From assembly GCA_002491945.1 (NCBI GenBank), contig DKWX01000002.1, positions 84,076-89,684 of the forward strand: a DNA stretch of 5,609 nucleotides, given 5' to 3'. The translations under genes were made by a program, and so were the position numbers. Shown here piece by piece: positions 1-5,609 of the stretch. The notes beneath the pieces were generated by a model, which was given only the letters and a program-made list of their open reading frames with translations, was not told the origin of the DNA and did no database searches. This DNA comes from Porphyromonadaceae bacterium UBA7141. GTDB lineage: Bacteria; Bacteroidota; Bacteroidia; Bacteroidales; Muribaculaceae. Numbering within the stretch: position 1 is the stretch's first letter; every line of letters begins with the position of its first letter.

Positions 1-162
1 GGAAGATTTCATGGCTCTGAAAGCCGTTTCTATCTCCCATCGCTTTTTGTATGTCAAAATCGCTCCCTCGGGCCGGGTGAAGCATATGAGAATCTGCAAT
101 TCCGGAACTCCATTGTAGTTTTTGATTCGGCTGCCGGCAAGATAGACATACTCTTCTTGTGT
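1..162 (-). pseudogene. IS4-family transposase remnant, N-terminally truncated and running off the left edge
   Basis: An open frame of 54 codons reads leftward from 162 to the edge. It holds the YREK signature of IS4-family DDE transposases, Y-x2-R-x3-E-x6-K, as YKKRWEIETAFRAMK (about bases 9-53), preceded by a typical beta-strand stretch with VYLAG (about 139-153) and PELQILICF. The E of this signature is the catalytic glutamate of the DDE triad. The frame has TGA at 163-165 and further stops at 178-180 and 184-192, and neither other minus-strand frame upstream shows recognisable transposase sequence. The N-terminal DNA-binding part and the first two catalytic aspartates are therefore absent from this window. 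The C-terminal end would lie beyond base 1. It is on the same strand as the polysaccharide genes and starts 58 bp after the last of them. I read it as an insertion-sequence relic; a frameshifted copy is less likely but possible. Confidence 0.8.
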
Positions 163-220
163 TCATCCCGGTTGGAGTTACCTCGTTTAGGGAGAAGACT
201 GATTTACTAAAAACAAAGAA

Positions 221-1345
221 CTAAATATCTTTCAGGCTTCTCTCCAAATAACCATTAGTCTCTGCCCTTTTTAAAGCCAAAATTGAATTACAATCTTTAT
301 AATCTGGCTTCTGCGAAAGTTTAACCTGCATGTCTGAAGCTCCGGAAGCTCTGTCGGACAATCCCAACTGCTTCAGTAAGAAACCCAATTTATTCTTATT
401 AGACGGTCTAAGCAATGAGACAAACCTTGACTCTGTGATAATTGAGAAAATGGTCCCATGGAAGGTATCTGTCACAATACAGTCAGCATATTTAAACCAT
501 CTAAGCACTTCGATTGGAGTATCAGGAAGTGCATACATGTCACACCAGTCATATCTACAGAACACGCTCACTAATTTAAGGTCATTGTCTTTTGCATATT
601 TCCTGATCGCTTCAACTTCCTGCTTGTCGTTTATTCTGCCCTGATATGAATAGACTACCATATATGGCACAGGAAACGGAGCTTCCTTAAATCCCGCAAT
701 CTCATTCTCGTAACCATAAGCCAAAACCGGATCGACATGAATGAAAGGAATCTTTCCGGTAAGTCTTTCCACGATTGAAGCCGAATTTTCATCTCTGACC
801 GAAATAGACTTCAGTTTATTTAGATGGGTAGCAACTTCCGAATCAATATTGTATGATTTCAACATCTTGTAGTCGGTATATCCAAATGAGCCTGCATATG
901 AAATGATATCTTTAGCCACATTCTTTGGCATATCTCCGAACAATTGTGTTGTATATCCCCAGCTGACGCCTTGACAACAGTTAAACACCTCATCGCTTCC
1001 GATTACTATAAGATCGAGAGCCCCCTTTGGCTTACTTTGCAGATCCAACATAGGCCAGGATGTCTCAATTGTTTTTGTAAGCTTCCTGTTATAAAGAAAA
1101 GTTTTTATACGAGAGATGAATCTAGAGGATCCGGCAAGTCCAATCAGTTTCTTTGCATACCGAATCCACTTATTCTTATTAGCATCACTGTTCTCAACCA
1201 AAATTCTCCCGGGAATTATATCAATAAAATAGACGGCACCGGCGCCATTCTGTTTAAGGAGCTGCTTTAACGCATATGCCTGTAGAAACGAGCCATAATT
1301 TATCACCCGTTGCATCGAGAGTATACCTACACTTGGTTTTCTCAT
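221..1345 (-). CDS. polysaccharide pyruvyl transferase family protein
   Basis: This 374-residue protein matches the polysaccharide pyruvyl transferase family (CsaB/WcaK-like, Pfam PF04230), which transfers pyruvate from phosphoenolpyruvate to a sugar as a ketal. It has a GT-B-like fold and acts in the cytoplasm on lipid-linked or nucleotide-linked glycans. Visible landmarks are the N-terminal strand and helix with NYGSFLQAYAL (16-26), IGSDEVFN (115-122), SISVRDENS (180-188), VDPVL (204-208) and the C-terminal DTFHG (293-297), whose His is the conserved one of the family. Length is usual for the family and there is no signal peptide or membrane segment. The ATG lies two bases after the stop of the upstream FrhB-like gene, so the two are almost certainly co-translated. 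The stop is TAG at 221-223, and 58 bp later the IS4 remnant begins. Some family members act on substrates other than pyruvyl acceptors, so the exact acceptor is unknown. Confidence 0.88.
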   Translation of the reverse strand: MRKPSVGILSMQRVINYGSFLQAYALKQLLKQNGAGAVYFIDIIPGRILVENSDANKNKWIRYAKKLIGLAGSSRFISRIKTFLYNRKLTKTIETSWPMLDLQSKPKGALDLIVIGSDEVFNCCQGVSWGYTTQLFGDMPKNVAKDIISYAGSFGYTDYKMLKSYNIDSEVATHLNKLKSISVRDENSASIVERLTGKIPFIHVDPVLAYGYENEIAGFKEAPFPVPYMVVYSYQGRINDKQEVEAIRKYAKDNDLKLVSVFCRYDWCDMYALPDTPIEVLRWFKYADCIVTDTFHGTIFSIITESRFVSLLRPSNKNKLGFLLKQLGLSDRASGASDMQVKLSQKPDYKDCNSILALKRAETNGYLERSLKDI

Positions 1346-1347
1346 TC

Positions 1348-2568
1348 TTAACGTGTTTTCTGGTTAACGATTCTTATGAATTTGTTTATCGCTCTTTTGG
1401 GGATGATTAAGAATTGATAGATACGGCACCACTCAGCAATATCCTTAAGAGGTTTGTCCGACCTAAGACCATCGAAAATGAAGCTCTTCACCCAAGGAGA
1501 ATGAGCCGCCTTCGCCATCTGTCCTTCGATTGCTACTGTATTTGGCACCTCCTCGAAAGAACAAGTTGTATTACTCAATCGGGAAATAATTTCATCACCC
1601 TTTTTTGTGAAAGAAATAACAGAGCTTGTTCCCTTGTTTTCATGTGCATAGGTTTTTCCCCAAAGATCACCGATTCTTATATCTGCTGCTGAGTTCAATA
1701 ATTTATATTTACAATTCTTGTAGCAACATTTATTAAGACAGTAATTTCCAAGGAAGAACTTAAAAAAAAGATCTCCTTCAGTCATCCGGGACTGATAAAG
1801 GTGTTTTTTTTCCCTAACTCTCAGATTGTAAGAATTATGCCAATCCAAGTCTTCTTCAGAACAGTCAACACACATTGCCCAGGAATCTTGCCATCCGGTC
1901 GTTTTGTTGCGCCATGAAACAAATGTCGCTTCACCTACCTTCGCTTCAACTTCCGATAGATATTTATCCCATAAAAGCAGGGAGGGGACTCCATGACAAA
2001 AAAAGTCCATTAGTACAAAATTGTCCTCAACTTTGAAATGGCGGATTAATCTTCGGAATGAATCAATCTGGCATGGTGTTCCGGTTACATAAGTCTTTTT
2101 CTTTCTGTTTTTATTTATGAAGGAAAATGCATCGGATGAGAAACTTGGAATATATTTACTGCCGACAGATTGCTGAAACTCTTCGGATGTTGTGGCGATA
2201 AAATGTTCAGCACGTCTTAACTTCGGAGAATATCGAACTCCACATGCCTGATAACCTGAATCTAATAACAATTTGCCGATTTCATACCCGATTCCTCCTG
2301 ACGAACAGCGAAGCCTGATATTGGCGTCATTACTATGAGCCGCATACGATTTGGAATCGGTATTAGCAGGTCCTGCTATATCTACATGATTGAATGCACA
2401 TACTTTCAGACACAGTCCACATTCAATACATTTATCCTGATGTTCGATATGTGGAGAATAGAATCCGTCGCCGTTCTCTGGAAAACTTATAATCTTGACA
2501 GGACAGGCTGCAACGCAAACGCCACACCCATAACAATGGTCAAACTTGGTTATATTGTTTTTTTTCAT
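1348..2568 (-). CDS. coenzyme F420 hydrogenase/dehydrogenase beta-subunit (FrhB)-like iron-sulfur protein
   Basis: This 406-residue cytoplasmic protein starts with two ferredoxin-type [4Fe-4S] motifs, CYGCGVCVAACP (C12, C15, C18, C22) and CIECGLCLKVC (C47, C50, C53, C57). FrhB N- and C-terminal domains follow: SSGGIGYEIGKLLL (89-102), VTGTPCQ (161-167), FFCHGVP (189-195), a Cys cluster at 277-286 (C277, C281, C282, C286) and RIGDLWG (298-304). Family members bind flavin and pass electrons between iron-sulfur clusters and a substrate. The name is historical: Bacteroidales are not known to make F420, so the real partner is unknown. Such genes are often found beside pyruvyl transferases in polysaccharide loci, which suggests a reductive or oxidative step on a glycan or lipid carrier; that role is inference. 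The ATG overlaps the flippase stop in an ATGA (2565-2568), and the next gene follows two bases after the TAA stop, indicating translational coupling on both sides. Confidence 0.88.
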   Translation of the reverse strand: MKKNNITKFDHCYGCGVCVAACPVKIISFPENGDGFYSPHIEHQDKCIECGLCLKVCAFNHVDIAGPANTDSKSYAAHSNDANIRLRCSSGGIGYEIGKLLLDSGYQACGVRYSPKLRRAEHFIATTSEEFQQSVGSKYIPSFSSDAFSFINKNRKKKTYVTGTPCQIDSFRRLIRHFKVEDNFVLMDFFCHGVPSLLLWDKYLSEVEAKVGEATFVSWRNKTTGWQDSWAMCVDCSEEDLDWHNSYNLRVREKKHLYQSRMTEGDLFFKFFLGNYCLNKCCYKNCKYKLLNSAADIRIGDLWGKTYAHENKGTSSVISFTKKGDEIISRLSNTTCSFEEVPNTVAIEGQMAKAAHSPWVKSFIFDGLRSDKPLKDIAEWCRIYQFLIIPKRAINKFIRIVNQKTR

Positions 2569-4091
2569 TGAATCCTCTGTTTCATGGAGCGAATCTTCTC
2601 AAGAAAAAAGCGCCGCTCCTCTTTGTTCATAATCAGATAGAATCCTAATATCGAGCTTTCACATAAAGTAAACAGCATCAGCAATATATTCTCAAAAATT
2701 GTATTTGAAAAATTTGCAATTATGAGAGGAACAGGAATTACAACAAGTACAAAAACTGCGATTGGCAACATGACCTTTCTTAAATACACTAATGAAGGGA
2801 ACTTTATCAACCAATGCAGATACCCGATACGTGTCAAATGAATAATAAAATTCATCAAAACCTTATAGACCATGAGCCAAACGGGTGATAAACCAAAATA
2901 TAGAATGACATAGGCTGCCGGCACATTACTGAAAATCATCGATGCTATGATAATCATATATGTCTTAATATTCCCGGAAGCTTGCGCAGCTGTCCATAGC
3001 GGACCGGAAATAGCATCTATCATACAGAATATGATAATCAGCTGAGTGAAAGGGATCGCATAATCAGGAGTTTCCGTAAGCCATATGTCAAAAATTGTTG
3101 AACAGCAGAGAATCACAGGAAATCCGATGATAAAAATCAAGAAAAACGAGAAGCGTGATGCCCTAAAGATGAGAGACAGGAAATATTCTCGGTCTTCAAC
3201 TGCATATGATTTGATAATCTGAGGATTGAATGCGGTCTGCATGTTTGTGACAAAGGCCGAAACTGCTCCTGCAACCTGATTTGAGACTCCCATTGCAGCA
3301 TTCAATGCAACTCCCATGAATATATTTAGGATTACATTGACTCCTTGAGTGGCACCAACATTCCCAATACCACCGAGCATGTTCCAGCCTGAGAATGACA
3401 ATATCTGTTTGAACAGTTTGGAATCAAACAAATAGCGATATGTACAGTGCTCAAAGTGGCTACGGCAATAGAAGCGATAACAAAATAATATAGATATGGC
3501 TGCTATACATAATGCGGCTGAATAAACAACTACCTTATTTCCGGTAATAAATGTCAACAGCAGAGCGGCTGATAGTTTTAGAAAAGCCTCGATTATGCTG
3601 AAATACGCATAGAAAGACATTTTCTCATTAGAGATTATTGACGCCTGATAGGGAACAACCAACAGCTGAATAACAAATGTTGCAATGGAAAATTGATAAA
3701 CTATGTTTGCGGTTGCCGACATTCCTGGCGGGAACTGCATGTACATGTTCAGAAACCAAAGTCCTATGGTTTCTGCCAATATAAGAATCGTAACTGCAAT
3801 CACAACATGTACGTTGATACACATTGAGAAGACCCTTTTCAATTCATCAAAATCCTTACGACCGATATGATAAGAAAGAAAACGCTGTGTTGATTGTGTC
3901 AATGCGCTACTGAGGAATGAAAAAAGAATGACCACCCCTGCAACGACATTGTATATACCATACCCGTCTTCTCCAAGCTCTTTCAGAACAATTCTGAACG
4001 AAAATAGAGTGACGGCCATAATAAGAAACATCCTGATATAAAGCATCAGAGTGTTCTTGGCAATCCTTTTATTGTTAGAACCTGCAACCAT
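2565..4091 (-). CDS. Wzx-type oligosaccharide flippase (MATE/MOP superfamily)
   Basis: This 508-residue integral inner-membrane protein resembles the Wzx/RfbX group, which flips undecaprenyl-linked repeat units from the cytoplasmic to the periplasmic face before polymerisation. The N-terminus NNKRIAKNTLMLYIRM (6-21), then FRIVLKELGEDGYGIYNVV (32-50), TQSTQRFLSYHIGRKDF (65-81) and VPYQASIISNEKMSFYAY (146-163), follows the pattern of flippases in Bacteroidales capsule loci. Hydrophobic segments run almost throughout, roughly 14-31, 45-64, 95-115, 132-150, 164-182, 186-206, 312-333, 346-364, 377-398, 403-420, 440-460 and 466-487, in line with 12 or more spanning helices. The length is normal and there is no frameshift. 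The ATG at 4091 is preferred because the conserved N-terminus begins directly after it; no Shine-Dalgarno is evident, as is usual in this phylum. It is the first biosynthetic gene after the regulatory pair and is AT-rich compared with them. Confidence 0.9.
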   Translation of the reverse strand: MVAGSNNKRIAKNTLMLYIRMFLIMAVTLFSFRIVLKELGEDGYGIYNVVAGVVILFSFLSSALTQSTQRFLSYHIGRKDFDELKRVFSMCINVHVVIAVTILILAETIGLWFLNMYMQFPPGMSATANIVYQFSIATFVIQLLVVPYQASIISNEKMSFYAYFSIIEAFLKLSAALLLTFITGNKVVVYSAALCIAAISILFCYRFYCRSHFEHCTYRYLFDSKLFKQILSFSGWNMLGGIGNVGATQGVNVILNIFMGVALNAAMGVSNQVAGAVSAFVTNMQTAFNPQIIKSYAVEDREYFLSLIFRASRFSFFLIFIIGFPVILCCSTIFDIWLTETPDYAIPFTQLIIIFCMIDAISGPLWTAAQASGNIKTYMIIIASMIFSNVPAAYVILYFGLSPVWLMVYKVLMNFIIHLTRIGYLHWLIKFPSLVYLRKVMLPIAVFVLVVIPVPLIIANFSNTIFENILLMLFTLCESSILGFYLIMNKEERRFFLEKIRSMKQRIQ

Positions 4092-4138
4092 TTTAAACAG
4101 CTGAACGATTTAGTCCAACTAATATAATTTCTTATAAG

Positions 4139-4201
4139 ATGGTCAGAGGTGCGGTATGATTGATGTAGATGGAAGTCTTTTTTATACGCACCCCTGACCA
4201 T
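4139..4201. repeat. 63-bp palindromic element: 15-bp inverted repeat around a 33-bp spacer
   Basis: The left arm ATGGTCAGAGGTGCG (4139-4153) and right arm CGCACCCCTGACCAT (4187-4201) are reverse complements at 14 of 15 positions; the mismatch is 4147/4193. Neither strand has a T-run straight after the stem, and the only T-run lies inside the spacer (4178-4183), so it is not a standard intrinsic terminator. It occupies half of the 121-bp gap between the small gene and the flippase, exactly where base composition changes. A perfect CTTATAAG palindrome abuts it at 4131-4138. It could be a dispersed intergenic repeat, a tiny non-autonomous element, a recombination site or a regulatory hairpin in the transcript. 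The sequence alone cannot separate these. Confidence 0.8.
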
Positions 4202-4212
4202 GAAATAGGGAT

Positions 4213-4479
4213 TCAATTGAGGGGGGAGAGGAGGCGCCGGATTCGGGGACGGTCGGCGGGGGGTACGTCGGCGAGGGGACGGTAGGCGCGCAGGCTGCGG
4301 CGCCAGCGGTCGAGGGTGGCGGCGTACCAGGTGAGGATGTGAGAGGGTATCTTTGTGGTGTTTGTGGTGGTGTCGGGTTGCAGCAGATGGTGGATCTGCT
4401 GTATGAGGTCGATTTTGTCGATGGTGCCGGGGTGTAGGGCCTCTTGGCGGAGGGCCTGCTGGATGGCTTGGATGGTCAT
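4213..4479 (-). CDS. small hypothetical protein at the upxZ position
   Basis: This 88-residue protein is not recognised. The first part (1-34) is a likely amphipathic helix pair rich in Gln, Ile and Leu (TIQAIQQALRQEA, IDLIQQIHHLL). A Thr-rich linker follows (37-42), then a basic C-terminal part with RWRRSLRAYRPL (58-69) and RPRIRRLLSPL (77-87). Nine arginines between 58 and 82 would suit nucleic-acid or RNA-polymerase contact. There is no signal peptide or membrane helix. The ATG follows an A-rich stretch and lies 95 bp after the NusG-like gene. In Bacteroides capsule loci the gene after upxY is upxZ, whose product blocks UpxY proteins of other loci; UpxZ is longer and I see no clear similarity, so the link is positional only. 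It shares the high G+C of its upstream neighbour, and the overlapping plus-strand frame (4355-4630) looks like low-complexity shadow. Confidence 0.6.
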   Translation of the reverse strand: MTIQAIQQALRQEALHPGTIDKIDLIQQIHHLLQPDTTTNTTKIPSHILTWYAATLDRWRRSLRAYRPLADVPPADRPRIRRLLSPLN

Positions 4480-4574
4480 TTTTTGCTATGGCGCTGAAAG
4501 TTGGGAGCCGGAGGGGGAGAGAGGCGCGCGAGGGGTGCTTTTGGGGGACGTTTGTTGGGGGCCGTTGAGGGTGT
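4480..4574 (-). promoter_or_regulatory. C-rich, G-poor intercistronic stretch; possible Rho-loading (rut-like) region
   Basis: By hand count the plus strand here has 47 G and 12 C in 95 bases, so the transcript of the minus-strand operon has about 49% C and 13% G. Unstructured C-rich, G-poor RNA just after a stop codon is the classical setting for Rho loading. It lies between a NusG-like antiterminator gene and the rest of its operon, so it could be a point where transcription is curtailed unless the antiterminator acts. The non-transcript strand carries many runs of three to five G. This call rests on composition only. Confidence 0.35.
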
Positions 4575-5471
4575 TTAGGGGGTGGGCGGGAGGATGCGGG
4601 TCAGTAGGGTTAGGGTGCGGGGGTTGGTGACGGAGGGGGCGCGGCGCTCGTAACGGATGCGGGCGGCGGCGGCTTCGGTTTCGTTGCCGAGGATGGTGTT
4701 GGCTCTCCAGAGAAGGGCCTGGACTTTGGCGTCGAATTTGGAGCCGGGAATCTCGGTGGCGCTGTAGCGCCGGGTGAATATCTGTAGGGCGGAGGCGAGG
4801 GAGGGGGTGAGGGGGCGGTCGGACTCGTAGAGGTCTATGGCTTCGAGCAGACGGGGTATGAAGGCGTCAATCTGATCGTATGCGCGACGGGTGTCTTTGG
4901 CGAAGCGCAGGATGCGGATCTGTTCGGCGCGTATGTCGTAGGCTATGGATCCTATCTGCTGGTTGGCGCGGACTATGATGTTGCCGTCGGCCGACCCTCG
5001 TCGGGCTATGAAGATGCCCCGGAGTCCGGCGAAGTCGCCGCTGATTACTTCTACTTCGTCGCCTTGGATGAGCTGGGCATCGTCGGGGGTGCAGAAGGGG
5101 AGTCGGTTGGCGTAGCGGCGGGCTATTATGCGGAAATTGCGCAAATCCTCATCTGTGAGGGTGAGGTAACGGCGCGCGGGGTCGGTGGCGGAGCGGTTGA
5201 TTACGAATGAGATTCCGGATAGTGTCGTTGCGAGTTGCTTTACTGAGTCGAGCGTGCCATGGATGAAGATGTAGTGGTAGAGTAGGGGTCGGCCTACGAG
5301 TCGAAGGTGCCGGTCGGGATTTTCTACTGCTTCTACGACTTCGGGCAGGAACGGGGTTATCGGGGGTGCGTCGGGGGTTGTGGCGTTGACGCGTTGGATG
5401 GCCTGCATAAGTGTCTCTCGCCGCCTGAGCGCAGGGGCGATGTAGTTGAGGAGATACCAATGCGGTCGCAT
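4575..5471 (-). CDS. NusG-family, UpxY-like transcription antiterminator with a C-terminal extension
   Basis: This 298-residue cytoplasmic protein has the NusG layout. The NGN-type domain opens with HWYLLNYIAPA (4-14) and continues through LLYHYIFIHG (63-72), GISFVINRS (86-94) and LTDEDLRNFRIIARR (105-119). A KOW motif follows, GDEVEVISGDFAGLRG (137-152), in a barrel reaching about residue 190. NusG paralogs bind the polymerase clamp helices; UpxY members in Bacteroides act on the leader of their own capsule operon to prevent early termination. This one is first in the operon, before a flippase, which fits that job. Unlike the usual UpxY of about 170-190 residues, it carries a further helical part of about 105 residues (190-298) of unknown role. 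The ATG at 5471 is chosen because the NGN start WYLL follows at once; the frame is open to about 5530 but has no earlier ATG. It is high in G+C, with strong strand asymmetry. Confidence 0.85.
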   Translation of the reverse strand: MRPHWYLLNYIAPALRRRETLMQAIQRVNATTPDAPPITPFLPEVVEAVENPDRHLRLVGRPLLYHYIFIHGTLDSVKQLATTLSGISFVINRSATDPARRYLTLTDEDLRNFRIIARRYANRLPFCTPDDAQLIQGDEVEVISGDFAGLRGIFIARRGSADGNIIVRANQQIGSIAYDIRAEQIRILRFAKDTRRAYDQIDAFIPRLLEAIDLYESDRPLTPSLASALQIFTRRYSATEIPGSKFDAKVQALLWRANTILGNETEAAAARIRYERRAPSVTNPRTLTLLTRILPPTP

Positions 5472-5567
5472 TTCCGTAGGGATACAGTAAATTTTGGTGC
5501 ATCTATGCCTTACTGCGCTTATTTACAGAGCATTAACATCTTGACAAGGATACACTTCCGAAAACTT
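5472..5567 (-). promoter_or_regulatory. leader region upstream of the antiterminator gene
   Basis: This non-coding stretch separates the antiterminator ATG from the palindrome at the window edge. It returns to a much lower G+C than the gene beside it. I looked for the Bacteroidetes promoter (TTTG near -33, TAnnTTTG near -7): the best minus-strand match is TATCCTTG at 5545-5552, one base from consensus, with no convincing -33 box 19-21 bp upstream. The true promoter probably lies beyond base 5609, perhaps in an invertible segment as in Bacteroides capsule loci, and this stretch would then be transcribed leader on which the antiterminator could act. Confidence 0.35.
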
Positions 5568-5609
5568 TCACACTCTGGCAAGAGCCACTCTCTTGCTAAG
5601 AGAGTGTGA
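5568..5609. repeat. bulged palindrome (long hairpin) at the right window edge
   Basis: The outer arms TCACACTCT (5568-5576) and AGAGTGTGA (5601-5609) pair perfectly over 9 bp. The inner arms GCAAGAG (5578-5584) and CTCTTGC (5590-5596) pair over 7 bp, with a G-T wobble at 5577/5597, a three-base bulge (5598-5600) and a five-base loop (5585-5589). Read on the minus strand the stem is followed by AAGTTTTCGG, a short T-run, so it could be a weak intrinsic terminator or pause in the leader of the operon. It could also be an arm of an invertible promoter or a terminator for a gene to the right. It ends precisely at the last base given. Confidence 0.75.

Noticed and set aside
330..644. Plus-strand open frame inside the pyruvyl transferase gene, and similar ones at 944-1270, 1414-1692 and 2335-2571
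   Set aside because: Each is antisense to a gene with clear family motifs and has no recognisable domain of its own.
4046..4201. Minus-strand frame of about 50 codons starting in the inverted repeat (begins MVRGAYKKDFHLHQS)
   Set aside because: It runs out of frame into the flippase gene, has no recognisable domain, and its start coincides with a repeat arm. It is mentioned only because repeats sometimes generate such annotations.
4131..4201. Intrinsic terminator between the small gene and the flippase
   Set aside because: No T-run follows the stem on either strand and the loop is 33 bases, so the inverted repeat does not fit an intrinsic terminator.
4355..4630. Plus-strand open frame of 91 codons, rich in Gly, Trp and Cys
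   Set aside because: It lies antisense to the small gene and the end of the antiterminator gene in a G-rich strand, shows low-complexity composition and no recognisable domain.
5149..5502. Minus-strand frame of 117 codons overlapping the start of the antiterminator gene
   Set aside because: It is extremely rich in Pro, Arg and His, as expected from an out-of-frame reading of a C-rich coding strand; the overlapping frame has clear NGN and KOW motifs.
5541..5569. Sigma70-like promoter on the plus strand (TTGACA at 5541-5546)
   Set aside because: Bacteroidetes use a different consensus, no TAnnTTTG box is suitably placed, and no plus-strand gene begins before the window ends.

Overview
The window looks like the promoter-proximal end of a capsular or surface polysaccharide operon from a gut-type member of the Bacteroidales. 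Muribaculaceae is my best guess, because the NusG-like protein at the right end resembles the long UpxY-type antiterminators I associate with that group. The family-level placement is inference; the order rests on the UpxY-like gene followed by a capsule cassette. All genes I accept are on the minus strand, so transcription runs from right (5609) to left (1).

From right to left: (a) a 138-bp leader with a strong bulged palindrome ending exactly at the window edge (5568-5609); (b) a NusG/UpxY-like antiterminator gene (4575-5471); (c) a 95-bp intercistronic stretch whose transcript is very C-rich and G-poor (4480-4574); (d) a small unrecognised gene (4213-4479) where Bacteroides loci carry upxZ; (e) a 121-bp gap holding a 15-bp inverted repeat around a 33-bp spacer (4139-4201); (f) a tightly coupled trio: Wzx-type flippase (2565-4091), FrhB-like iron-sulfur protein (1348-2568) and polysaccharide pyruvyl transferase family protein (221-1345); (g) the remnant of an IS4-family transposase running off the left edge (1-162).

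The proposed logic is that the NusG-like protein lets RNA polymerase read through termination signals into the long operon. The flippase moves the lipid-linked repeat unit across the inner membrane, and the pyruvyl transferase and FrhB-like protein modify it. No glycosyltransferase, initiating sugar-phosphate transferase, polymerase or nucleotide-sugar enzyme is present, so the locus is incomplete here. The transposase fragment directly after the pyruvyl transferase may mark where the operon was broken or rearranged.

Composition splits the window in two. By hand count, 4621-4680 is 45/60 G+C while 3181-3240 is 23/60. The change falls at about 4205, right beside the inverted repeat at 4139-4201. 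This suggests a host-like regulatory cassette joined to an exchangeable, AT-rich biosynthetic cassette. No tRNA, rRNA, CRISPR array or replication origin was seen, and no gene-free stretch exceeds 300 bp.
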